Source: Myxococcales bacterium
Lineage (GTDB): Bacteria > Myxococcota_A > Polyangia > Polyangiales > Polyangiaceae
Assembly: GCA_016191785.1 (NCBI GenBank)
Contig: JACPVJ010000002.1
Coordinates: forward strand, 1 to 40,344
DNA length: 40,344 nucleotides
Reading direction: 5' to 3'
Every line of letters starts with the position of its first letter. Positions within the stretch are counted from its first letter, which is position 1. The notes under the pieces were generated by a model. That model was not told the origin of the DNA, made no database searches, and saw only the letters and a program-made list of their open reading frames with translations. The position numbers and the translations under genes were made by a program. Below, piece by piece: positions 17,446-24,677 of this stretch.

Positions 17446-18258
17446 CTACGGACTCTGCGTGTGCAGCCCGCGAACCGGGACCACCAGGTTCGGACGCAGG
17501 TAGCGCTCGCCGAAGCCCGCGCGCAGGATGTTGCGATAGGAAGCGTCCGGCTTCCCCTCGACGCGCTCACCCGTCTCCGTGAACGCAGCTCGACAGCCCA
17601 GGTCTCGTGCCGCGCGCAGGCGCGCCGCGAGGATCGCGCTCTGCGCGCCCAGCCGGCGCTTGTCGGGTCGGGTCGCCCCTGCGCCAATCCACGCGATACC
17701 GTCGGCCACGAACAGGGCGCCCGTGGCGACGGGCTCGCCATGGCTCAGGCCGAGAAAGCAGTGCCACCGAGGACGCTCCGGGAGATTCCGGGCCAGGCCC
17801 GCCAGCGCCGAGGGCAGCTCGAAGCCCGCTGCGAGGACCGCTCCGAACGCTTCTCCGTCCTCTGGGCCCGCGCGACGGACTTCCACGTCGCCTGGACCCG
17901 GCGGCTCGAGCTTGGCACTTCCGAGATCGATTCCGAACTTCATCCACGCATAGCCGGGCTGCATGCCACGGTCGAGCAGCGCACGCTCGGCGTCGGTGCC
18001 TGCGCGCACCGACACGTTGTAGTCCACCCCCGTCGCGTCCATGAACGCCAACGCGACCTCGAGGTGATCGAGATCGGCGTCACCGACGTCGAGGAGCCCG
18101 TTCAGGGGGCGGGCCCGGGGCGCAGCCGCGACAGCCCGCGCCACGATGTCTCCGAAGCGTTGCGCGGTCGCGAGGGGCGCGGCGGCGGAGTACATGTCGA
18201 GCCAGGCGCGCGCCTCGATGCGTTCGGCGAGTACGGGGTCGAAGTCGGGGCCCGACAT
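17446..18258 (-). CDS. GNAT family N-acetyltransferase
   Basis: This is a 270-residue cytoplasmic protein. The C-terminal half (about 124-265) has GNAT features: VRRAGPEDGEAF at the first strand-helix, then ATGALFVADGIAWIGAGAT as central strands. The acetyl-CoA loop TRPDKRRLGAQSAILAARL follows, and YRNILRAGFGERYLRPN lies near the end. The N-terminal 120 residues form a second domain, possibly a degenerate GNAT fold as in two-domain family members. The substrate is unknown. Promoter hexamer TATACT ends eight bases before the ATG, and no Shine-Dalgarno is visible. Confidence 0.82.
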   Translation of the reverse strand: MSGPDFDPVLAERIEARAWLDMYSAAAPLATAQRFGDIVARAVAAAPRARPLNGLLDVGDADLDHLEVALAFMDATGVDYNVSVRAGTDAERALLDRGMQPGYAWMKFGIDLGSAKLEPPGPGDVEVRRAGPEDGEAFGAVLAAGFELPSALAGLARNLPERPRWHCFLGLSHGEPVATGALFVADGIAWIGAGATRPDKRRLGAQSAILAARLRAARDLGCRAAFTETGERVEGKPDASYRNILRAGFGERYLRPNLVVPVRGLHTQSP

Positions 18259-18266
18259 GACAGCGC

Positions 18267-18272
18267 AGTATA
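18267..18272 (-). promoter_or_regulatory. Putative -10 (TATACT) for a leaderless GNAT transcript
   Basis: TATACT on the minus strand is a good -10 match in a very GC-rich setting. It lies eight bases before the ATG at 18258, so transcription should start close to the start codon. No clear -35 was found at 16-18 bp. Confidence 0.45.
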
Positions 18273-18403
18273 GCCCCGCTCGAACGCGCGCGGCGAAAGT
18301 CCCACGTCGCCGGGAGCAGGCGGTGGGTGCCCCGCTCGGGGGGCGGACGGCCTGCGTGCACCGGGCGCTGGTGTGATGGCGACCGGCGGCGGCAGCAGTG
18401 CCC

Positions 18404-19129
18404 TCACTTGCCCATCGAGTCGCGCTCGAGCGCCAGGCGCTCCTGGATGACGCCCTTCAGGTTCTTGACCAGATCTCGTTTCGACTCTTCGGCCCACTCT
18501 TTCTCGGGCTTACCCTCGAACCAGGTGAGCTCGTCGGAGTTGGTGGTGCGAAAGCGGTAGCGCGCCTTGATCTCGCCGGCCGGCATCGCAAAGAGCAGCA
18601 AGTCTCCCGAGACCTCGCCCGGGTCGAAGCTCTTCGAGTCCATCTTGATCTTCGGCATGGTGATCTTCTTCGGGCGCACGACGGCGATGTACTCCCAGGC
18701 CAGGCACTGCTCCATGTAGCCGACGTCGCTCTTCAGATCGCCGTCCTTGGTGCTCTCCGCCTTCTTGTCCACCGCGTAGGCGCAGAGCGAGAGCGTGGCG
18801 TCGTCGAGGTCGATCTCGTCCTCCGCCGGATCCCGGTGCGTGTCCGCGAGCCACTTGTCACCGATGATAATCAGCTTCTCGCCTTCGACCTTGGTCTTCA
18901 GCGGCTGATCGCTCTTTACGGCGGGCTCGCTCTTCGCCTTCTGATTCATGTCGCTCAACTTGGCGACCAGCACTTTGGCCTTCGGTTGAAGCTCCTTGAA
19001 CCGCTTCGCGTCCTCGGACTCGGTGACCACCGTCGGGGTCGGATCCGCCGAGCTCTTCTTCTTGCACGCCAAGAGCGCGCCCAAGAGCAGGACCAGGCGA
19101 GAAAAGGCCGAAAGCCAGCGGATACTCAT
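18404..19129 (-). CDS. Hypothetical lipoprotein
   Basis: This 241-residue lipoprotein has a lipobox LLAC giving Cys22. It has no Gly-rich linker, unlike other secreted proteins here. The mature protein is Lys/Asp/Glu-rich and begins KKKSSADPTPTVV. It carries strands such as KLIIIGDKWLAD and IAVVRPKKITMPKIKMD, and ends in an amphipathic helix (KRDLVKNLKGVIQERLALE). No family was recognised. The start ATG 19129 is preceded by GGAGGG with an 11-base gap and by a possible -10 (TAGCCT). Confidence 0.78.
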   Translation of the reverse strand: MSIRWLSAFSRLVLLLGALLACKKKSSADPTPTVVTESEDAKRFKELQPKAKVLVAKLSDMNQKAKSEPAVKSDQPLKTKVEGEKLIIIGDKWLADTHRDPAEDEIDLDDATLSLCAYAVDKKAESTKDGDLKSDVGYMEQCLAWEYIAVVRPKKITMPKIKMDSKSFDPGEVSGDLLLFAMPAGEIKARYRFRTTNSDELTWFEGKPEKEWAEESKRDLVKNLKGVIQERLALERDSMGK

Positions 19130-19153
19130 TGCCGTCGAAACCCTCCGCGCGTG

Positions 19154-19178
19154 AGGCTAGCACGGAAGCCGTGGCTTC
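19154..19178 (-). promoter_or_regulatory. Promoter -10 (TAGCCT) with adjacent inverted repeat
   Basis: TAGCCT on the minus strand (19159-19154) lies 24 bases before the ATG at 19129, with GGAGGG between them. Directly upstream (19165-19178) the arms GAAGCC and GGCTTC flank GT. An inverted repeat in the spacer next to the -10 is a plausible operator. Confidence 0.3.
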
Positions 19179-19469
19179 GAGCCAACGAGGACGCCGAGCC
19201 GGCGGCGCAGGTCGTACGAGCTGGTGCGATCTCGTGCAGCACTCTCGGGCAGATGCGCCCGTCAGGAGCGCCGCGAGCTCGCGACGCGACCGCGATCTCT
19301 CGGCCTTGCTCGACTGGTATCGCGAGCGCCCCGAACGTGAACGGTCTGCGGCGCGTCGCCGAGCACCACCGTGAGGTACTTGCCGCTCTCGGCCGCTTCG
19401 TGGCCGAGGGTCACACTCTGGTCGTCGTCACCTTGCGCCGAGACGGCAAGAGGCTCGGCGGCTCGCGCG

Positions 19470-19499
19470 TTGACAGGCCCGGCCGAGCCCCGCTATCTG
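19470..19499 (+). promoter_or_regulatory. Sigma70-type promoter for the lipoprotein gene at 19522
   Basis: A perfect -35 TTGACA (19470-19475) is followed after 18 bp by TATCTG (19494-19499). A strong Shine-Dalgarno GGAGGT (19511-19516) then lies five bases before the TTG start. This is the best canonical promoter seen in the window. Confidence 0.6.
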
Positions 19500-19521
19500 T
19501 TGGGTTTCGAGGAGGTGTCAG

Positions 19522-20142
19522 TTGACGCGTTGGATTCTCGTGACTCTACTCATGGCCGGCTGGGCGACGGCCTGTGGCGGTGACGACGACGGCGGGGGCT
19601 CGGGCGGAAGCGCCACCGGTGGCACGAGCAGCGGCGGTTCGGGCGGGTCGCCGAGCGGTGGCTCCGGTGGAGCCGCCGGCTCCAGTACCGGCGGGGCCGC
19701 TGGCTCGAGCACTGGAGGCGCTGGCGGCAGCACCGGAGGCACCGGCGGCACTGGCGGCGCCGGAGGCGCCGGCGGCAGCACCGGAGGCACCGGCGGCGCC
19801 GGAGGCGCTGGCGGCAGCACCGGAGGCACCGGCGGCTCGAGCGGCGTCACGAAGGATTGTAACGGGCAGACCTTCGTCGCAAGTTGCAAGGTCAACAACA
19901 ACGGGGGCTGCATCGATTACTACGGAGCGGCTTGGACGGTAGACGTCGTCAAGTCCGGGTGCGAGAGCGGCGGCAAGGGAACGTCGAGCACGTCGAAGTG
20001 CGTGACCGCCGGTAACGTCGGCGCATGTGCCAGCAGCATCGCGTCGACCTCGTGCACGGTGAGTTATTCGTTCTCGCCGGTCACCACTAGCTTGGCGAAG
20101 CAGGTCTGCACCTCGTCTGGCGGCACGTTCTATCCGCCCTGA
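19522..20142 (+). CDS. Gly-rich lipoprotein with small Cys-containing domain
   Basis: This 206-residue lipoprotein starts at TTG 19522. The start is chosen because GGAGGT lies five bases upstream and it gives a lipoprotein signal ending ATAC (Cys18). Residues about 20-110 are nearly pure Gly/Ser/Thr/Ala linker (GGS, GGT and GGAGG units). The last 95 residues form a compact domain with about eight Cys, starting KDCNGQTFVASCKVNNNGGC and ending SSGGTFYPP. No family was recognised. The linker probably holds the small domain away from the outer membrane. The DNA coding for the linker is repetitive. Confidence 0.78.
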   Translation: MTRWILVTLLMAGWATACGGDDDGGGSGGSATGGTSSGGSGGSPSGGSGGAAGSSTGGAAGSSTGGAGGSTGGTGGTGGAGGAGGSTGGTGGAGGAGGSTGGTGGSSGVTKDCNGQTFVASCKVNNNGGCIDYYGAAWTVDVVKSGCESGGKGTSSTSKCVTAGNVGACASSIASTSCTVSYSFSPVTTSLAKQVCTSSGGTFYPP

Positions 20143-20245
20143 CCGGGGGCTTTTCGTCCGGGGCGCCAGGTGCGTCACGCGGTGATTCGCGGGCTGGCGC
20201 GGGGCGCCTTCGGGTCTTCTCGACACGAGTGAGCACGCGCGGGTG

Positions 20246-20251
20246 TACGCT
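20246..20251 (+). promoter_or_regulatory. Putative -10 (TACGCT) for a leaderless cyclase transcript
   Basis: TACGCT ends eight bases before the ATG at 20260, with no Shine-Dalgarno between. A possible -35 TCGACA is 20 bp further up, which is too far to be convincing. Confidence 0.35.
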
Positions 20252-20259
20252 CGGCGCCG

Positions 20260-21831
20260 ATGGCGGACGCCTCCGGGCTGAATGTGCTGACGCCGGCCGC
20301 GCGCACACCGCGGCGGCTGCCGCGGCTCGCCCTCTGGGCGTGGCTCGGCGCCGTGGCCGTGAGCATCCCGAACCCTGCAAAGCGCGGCGACCTCTTCGAT
20401 CTGATCGACGGCCTGTGCAAACTGACCGCGCTGATCGCGGCGTGCGGGCTAGCCGCGTGGCTCGAAGAGCGAGCGTTCGGGCGTCTGATCGGGCGCTCGC
20501 CCCTGTTGCGCGTCGTCGGCGCGCTGCTCTTGCCGCTGGTGTTCGTGCTCACGGCGCCGCTTGCTGGGGTGACCCTGGGCCTGCTCGACTACGTGGGTGA
20601 CGACGGCACCTCGAGCTTCTCCGTGGCCATCGCTTGCCTCTGGGCGGCGAGCGCAGCGGTGGGCACGCTGGTGGTGGTGCTCATCGACGTCGTGGTCAGC
20701 GCCATGGTGCAGAGCCTGCGCGGGCGCATCCAGCTCGCGGTGCTCTCGCTGGTCGGCGTCGCGACGTTGGCGGCGGCAGGTCTCGCCGTCGTGGTGAGCA
20801 ACATGGGCAGCGCGGTGAGGTACCTGAGCCAGCGCTCCAACCTGACCCTCGACCTGGGCCAGGAAGGGAAGTTCCGCGGCGAGGGCCTGGCCGAGGTGAT
20901 GAACAAGCCCGAGATGGTCCGGCTGGTCTCGATTCTGGTCCTGGTCGCGTTTGCGCTGATGTCGTTCCCGGCCGTGCTCAGCGCCTGCGGCAAGCTCGCG
21001 GACGCGGTGATGGAGCGCCTGCACCCGCTCGCGCGCGCGTTCGATCACCTCGGGCGCGGGGACCTCGCCGTGCGAGTCGAGGAGGCCGGCAGCAAGGACT
21101 TCCGCGAGCTCAACCGCTCGTTCAACCGCATGGTGGGCGAGCTCAGCTTGTCCCGGAACATGGAGCGCGCCTTCGGTCAGTACGTGAGCGGACAGGTCCT
21201 GAGCCGAATCCGCGAGCAACATGGCGAGGCGACGCTGCCCGCCGAGCTCCGCGAGGCCAGCGTCTTCTTCGCCGACGTGCGCGGCTTCACCAGCATGAGC
21301 GAGCGCCTCGAGCCCGCAGAGGTGCTGGGCGTCCTGAACCGGTACTTCGAGCGGGTCGTGGCCGTCATCGATCGACACGAGGGCTACCTCGACAAGTTCA
21401 TCGGGGACGCCGTGGTGGTCGTGTTCAACGGCCCCATCGATCAGCCGGACCACGCCGAGCGCGCCGCTCGTTGCGCCATCGCGGTGCAACAAGAAGTGGC
21501 GCGCCTGAACGCCGAGGGCGCGTTCCCCGAGGTCGGCACGCTCGCGGTCGGCATCGGCGTGACCACGGGCCCACTCGTGGCGGGGAACCTCGGGAGCGCG
21601 CAGCACATGGAGTACACGGTGATCGGTGACACCGTGAACCTGGCCGCGCGGCTCACCGGTCAGGCGCCGGCGGGCGAGGTCTGGGTCAACGCGCGGAACG
21701 CCGACCTCTCGCCGGTCCAAGCGCAGGCCCTCGCGCCGTTCAGCGTGAAGGGCAAGGCGCAGCCGGTGCAGGCGTACCGCGTCTGGCCGCCGCCCGGAGC
21801 GAGCCTGCCGCCGCCGTCGGCCGAGGGGTGA
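20260..21831 (+). CDS. Membrane-bound class III adenylate cyclase with HAMP domain
   Basis: This is a 523-residue protein. Several membrane helices (about 22-36, 52-68, 84-108, 122-148, 158-180, 220-242) surround a short extracytoplasmic segment (about 183-218). A HAMP linker (about 245-297) precedes a class III nucleotide cyclase domain (about 332-510). Metal-binding Asp residues are D339 (FFADVRGFT) and D383 (DKFIGDAV). The purine-selecting Lys is K379, with Thr453 at the second selector position, which together predict ATP as substrate. The transition-state residues are N460 and R464 (VNLAARL). All key residues are present, so it should make cAMP in response to a membrane or periplasmic signal. 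The next gene has its own promoter. Confidence 0.93.
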   Translation: MADASGLNVLTPAARTPRRLPRLALWAWLGAVAVSIPNPAKRGDLFDLIDGLCKLTALIAACGLAAWLEERAFGRLIGRSPLLRVVGALLLPLVFVLTAPLAGVTLGLLDYVGDDGTSSFSVAIACLWAASAAVGTLVVVLIDVVVSAMVQSLRGRIQLAVLSLVGVATLAAAGLAVVVSNMGSAVRYLSQRSNLTLDLGQEGKFRGEGLAEVMNKPEMVRLVSILVLVAFALMSFPAVLSACGKLADAVMERLHPLARAFDHLGRGDLAVRVEEAGSKDFRELNRSFNRMVGELSLSRNMERAFGQYVSGQVLSRIREQHGEATLPAELREASVFFADVRGFTSMSERLEPAEVLGVLNRYFERVVAVIDRHEGYLDKFIGDAVVVVFNGPIDQPDHAERAARCAIAVQQEVARLNAEGAFPEVGTLAVGIGVTTGPLVAGNLGSAQHMEYTVIGDTVNLAARLTGQAPAGEVWVNARNADLSPVQAQALAPFSVKGKAQPVQAYRVWPPPGASLPPPSAEG

Positions 21832-21850
21832 CCCTCGCAGCCCGACGAGA

Positions 21851-21878
21851 TTGCCGCGATCGCGACGCGAGCTATGCT
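21851..21878 (+). promoter_or_regulatory. Promoter for the Cys-rich lipoprotein gene
   Basis: TTGCCG (21851-21856) and TATGCT (21873-21878) are spaced by 16 bp, just after the cyclase stop. GGAGG lies downstream, close before the ATG at 21900. Confidence 0.5.
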
Positions 21879-21899
21879 CGGGGCCAACGGAGGTCGGAG

Positions 21900-22709
21900 A
21901 TGCGCGGGACGACGGCTTTGCTTGCACTCGGTTTGTGCGTGGTCGGTTGCGGGGGTGAATCGGAGAACGACGGCGCCGGGGGAACGGGGGGCGCCACCGG
22001 CGGCACCAGCGGCTCCGGCGGAAGCACGGGCGGCAGCGGCGGCACATCCGGCAGCGGCGGCGCGACCGGCGGCACAGCGGGCGTGGCCGGCGGCAGCGGC
22101 GGCAGCGGCGGCAGCACGGGCGGCAGCGGCGGGAGCACGGGCGGCAGCGGCGGCTCGGGGGGCGGCTCCGGCGGCTCCGGCCCGGCCCAGCCCGAGTGCA
22201 AGGTCGACGGCGACTGCAAGATCTTCTCGGACTGCTGCAGCTGCCTGGGGGTGCCGACCAGCGAGAACCCCCCGTCGTGTCCGGCGATGTGCATCCAGGA
22301 CAAGTGCGGCGAGCTCGGTGCGCCCAAGACCGCGGCGTGCATCGCCGGCCGCTGCGTCATGGGCTTCAACTGCGACTCGTCGAAGGTGACCTGCAAGATG
22401 GCGACGCCCAACTGCGATCCCGGCAAGGTGCCGCTTGTGAAAGAAGATGGGACCTGCTGGCAGGGCAGCTGCGTACCGGCCAACGAGTGCAAGTCCGTGA
22501 AGGCGTGCTCGGACTGCACCGGCGCGCTGTTCTGCGTCAGCTACGTCACCCAGCAGGGGCCGCAGAACCACTGCGCGGACGTGCCCAAGGTCTGCGGCAC
22601 CGATTTCACCTGCGCGTGCGCGGGGCCCAGCGTGTGCACCCCGCCCTACGGCACTTGCAACGATTTCTCGGGCCAGAAGGGCGTCAGCTGCAGCTGCCCG
22701 AACTGCTAG
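21900..22709 (+). CDS. Cys-rich lipoprotein with Gly-rich linker
   Basis: This 269-residue lipoprotein starts at ATG 21900, preceded by GGAGGTCGGAG; the frame is open 24 codons further up. The lipobox VVGC gives Cys17. A Gly/Ser/Thr linker covers about 25-100, followed by a 170-residue domain with about 28 Cys. Recognisable pieces are CKVDGDCKIFSDCCSCLG, CIQDKCGELG, CWQGSCVPANECKSVK and FTCACAGPSVCTPP, ending SCSCPNC. The Cys pattern suggests multiple small disulphide knots and a surface or secreted role. I recognise no family with a known activity. Confidence 0.8.
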   Translation: MRGTTALLALGLCVVGCGGESENDGAGGTGGATGGTSGSGGSTGGSGGTSGSGGATGGTAGVAGGSGGSGGSTGGSGGSTGGSGGSGGGSGGSGPAQPECKVDGDCKIFSDCCSCLGVPTSENPPSCPAMCIQDKCGELGAPKTAACIAGRCVMGFNCDSSKVTCKMATPNCDPGKVPLVKEDGTCWQGSCVPANECKSVKACSDCTGALFCVSYVTQQGPQNHCADVPKVCGTDFTCACAGPSVCTPPYGTCNDFSGQKGVSCSCPNC

Positions 22710-22737
22710 CCCCGCGGGTGGGCCGCACGACCGCCAA

Positions 22738-22759
22738 TCACGCGTGCAATCGCGCGTGA
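22738..22759. promoter_or_regulatory. Inverted repeat upstream of the LTD protein gene
   Basis: The arms TCACGCG and CGCGTGA, separated by eight bases, lie 41 bp before the start at 22801. No U-tract follows, so an operator is as likely as a terminator for the gene before. Confidence 0.3.
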
Positions 22760-22800
22760 GCTGGTGTGTGCTCTGGCGGACCTCGCCAAGGAGCACAGCC

Positions 22801-24639
22801 ATGAACCGACCTGACGCCCTCACCCCCTTCTTCGGACGACTGACCCGCGCCACGGGCGTGCTGGCAGGGCTCGGTCTGGCGGTGGTCGGCGCCTGCTCGT
22901 CCGAGCCGCCCGAGCCCGTCGCGACGTCGGCCGAAGCGCTGAGCACCGGCCTGGTGATCGCCGAGGTCTACGGGGGCGGCGGGAACGGCAGCGCGCCGTA
23001 CACCCACGACTACGTGGTGCTGTTCAACCGCGGCACCACCAGCGTGTCCCTGAACGGGCTGTATTTGCAGTACGCCTCGGCGGCCGGCAGCTTCACCTAC
23101 AGCGCGACGGCCGACGCGGGGACGCAAGACGTGTTGGCTCTGCCCAACGTCTCGGTCGCGCCGGGCAAGTACTTCCTGGTGCAGCTGGCCAGCAACGCAA
23201 ACGTCGGTGCGGCCCTGCCGACTCCCGACGCGAGCGCGACCTACGTCGCGATGTCGGCCACCAACGGCAAGGTCGCCTTGGTCTCGCAGCCGCTGAACGG
23301 CTGCGGCACTACGTCCACACCTTGCGCGATGACCAACGTCGTCGACTTCGTCGGGTACGGCAACGCCCAGCAGCACGAGGGTTCGGGGGCCGCGGGCACG
23401 CTCAGCAACACCACCGCCGCCCGGCGCAAGGCCGGCGGGTGCACCGAGACCGACGTGAACAGCGCGGACTTCGAGGTCGTGGCCCCCACGCCAAAGAGCT
23501 CGGCAACCGCGGCGAACTCGTGCTCGGCGCCGAGCGACGCGGGAAGCGACTCGGCGACCGATGGATCCGTCGATGCAGCCGTCGACGCGGGTCCGCCGCC
23601 GGTGGGCCTGGTGATCGCGGAGGCCTACGGTGGCTCGGGAAACAACGCGCCGTTCAAGAACGACTACGTGGTGATCTTCAACCGCGGCACCGCGAGCGCA
23701 TCCCTCGCCAACGTCTTTCTCCAGTACGCCTCGGCGACCGGCGACTTCAACAGCTCGAGCGCCATCGCCCTGCCCAACACTTCGATCGCGCCAGGGAAAT
23801 ATTTCCTGGTGCAGCTGGCCGAAGGCCCCATCACCGACGGCGGCGTCGGCGCCGCGCTGCCCACGCCCGATCAAACCGCGAACACCAACCTCAGCCTGAG
23901 CGCAGGCAAGCTGGCGCTGGTGTTTGCTACTCCGCTCGCAGCGTGCGGCGGCACCACCGTCTGCACCAGCTCGAGCATCCTGGACTTCCTCGGCTACGGC
24001 ACCACCGCCACTCAGTACGAAGGCTCCGCGGCCGCGCCGGCGCCGAGCATCACCACCGCCGCACAGCGCAAGCAGGGCGGCTGCCAGGACACGAACGACA
24101 ACGGCAACGACTTCACTGCGCCGGCACCCGCGCCCAAGAACAGCGCCACCGCCGCGAACCTCTGCGGCGCGACGGACGCCGGCACGGGTGGCAACGGTGG
24201 GACGGGCGGCTCCGGTGGGGCCGGCGGCTCCGGTGGATCCACCGGCGGCTCCGGCGGTTCGGGGGGCTCGGGTGGATCGAGCACCGGCGGCTCGGGTGGG
24301 GCCACGGGCGGCACGGGCGGCGCGAGCACCGGTGGCTCTGCGGGTGCGGGCGGCGCAGCAGGCTCTGGCGGCGCGGCGGGCGCGGCCGGTTCCGGCGCGA
24401 CCGGCGGTTCCGGTGCGACCGGCGGTTTCGGTGCGACCGGTGGTTCCGGTGCGACCGGCGGCTCGGGCTTCGGCGGCTCGAGCACCGGCGGCGTCGGGCC
24501 TGACGGCGGCCTGCCCCAGGGCGGTGGCAGCAGCGGAGGGTGTGGTTGTTCCACTCCGGGCCACTCGACCCCCGTCCGCGGCGCGGCGCTCGCGCTCGTG
24601 GGCCTGGCCTTCGCCGCAGCGCGGCGCCGCAGGCGCTGA
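22801..24639 (+). CDS. Lamin-tail-domain (LTD) surface protein with MYXO-CTERM-like anchor
   Basis: This is a 612-residue exported protein. ATG 22801 follows GGAG with a seven-base gap. The N-terminal signal ends VVGAC, so it may be lipidated at Cys32. Two copies of a lamin-tail-like domain follow (about 50-240 and 268-455). Each starts GLVIAE(V/A)YGG, has DYVV(L/I)FNRGT and LQYASA(A/T)G, then APGKYFLVQLA, and ends near ARRKAGGC or AQRKQGGC. A Gly/Ser/Thr linker (about 460-580) leads to a C-terminal sorting tail: GGCGCSTPG, one hydrophobic helix and RRRRR. That tail fits the MYXO-CTERM signal, which is processed to anchor proteins on the myxobacterial surface. The ligand is unknown. Confidence 0.85.
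   Translation: MNRPDALTPFFGRLTRATGVLAGLGLAVVGACSSEPPEPVATSAEALSTGLVIAEVYGGGGNGSAPYTHDYVVLFNRGTTSVSLNGLYLQYASAAGSFTYSATADAGTQDVLALPNVSVAPGKYFLVQLASNANVGAALPTPDASATYVAMSATNGKVALVSQPLNGCGTTSTPCAMTNVVDFVGYGNAQQHEGSGAAGTLSNTTAARRKAGGCTETDVNSADFEVVAPTPKSSATAANSCSAPSDAGSDSATDGSVDAAVDAGPPPVGLVIAEAYGGSGNNAPFKNDYVVIFNRGTASASLANVFLQYASATGDFNSSSAIALPNTSIAPGKYFLVQLAEGPITDGGVGAALPTPDQTANTNLSLSAGKLALVFATPLAACGGTTVCTSSSILDFLGYGTTATQYEGSAAAPAPSITTAAQRKQGGCQDTNDNGNDFTAPAPAPKNSATAANLCGATDAGTGGNGGTGGSGGAGGSGGSTGGSGGSGGSGGSSTGGSGGATGGTGGASTGGSAGAGGAAGSGGAAGAAGSGATGGSGATGGFGATGGSGATGGSGFGGSSTGGVGPDGGLPQGGGSSGGCGCSTPGHSTPVRGAALALVGLAFAAARRRRR
24391..24462 (+). repeat. Four 18-bp tandem repeats in the linker of the LTD protein
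   Basis: Four near-identical 18-bp units (TCCGGTGCGACCGGCGGT type) code for the repeated Ser/Phe-Gly-Ala-Thr-Gly-Gly. Changes between units are single bases, which suggests recent expansion. The frame is kept. Confidence 0.7.
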
Positions 24640-24664
24640 TCGCCTGGGGCCGGCGCGGCGGTGA

Positions 24665-24670
24665 TAAGCT
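24665..24670 (+). promoter_or_regulatory. Putative -10 (TAAGCT) for a leaderless VWA-protein transcript
   Basis: TAAGCT ends seven bases before the ATG at 24678. There is no Shine-Dalgarno between them. Confidence 0.3.
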
Positions 24671-24677
24671 GCGCGGC

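Larger units (their letters stand above)
19130..19521. other. Divergent intergenic region
   Basis: About 390 bp separate the lipoprotein at 19129 and the next lipoprotein at 19522. It carries promoter elements at both ends (listed separately). Open frames on both strands cross the middle; one minus-strand stretch reads ESGKYLTVVLGDAPQTVHVR and looks somewhat protein-like. It lacks a start and soon loses coherence, so it is not called a gene. Confidence 0.45.

Noticed and set aside
19197..19490. Protein-like minus-strand stretch in the divergent region
   Set aside because: It reads sensibly for about 35 codons only, lacks a start and has no known motif. It overlaps the promoter of the gene at 19522.
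20143..20259. Intrinsic terminator after the lipoprotein at 19522
   Set aside because: GCCC and GGGC before CTTTTC could pair, but the stem is only four bp with a seven-base loop, which is too weak to call.
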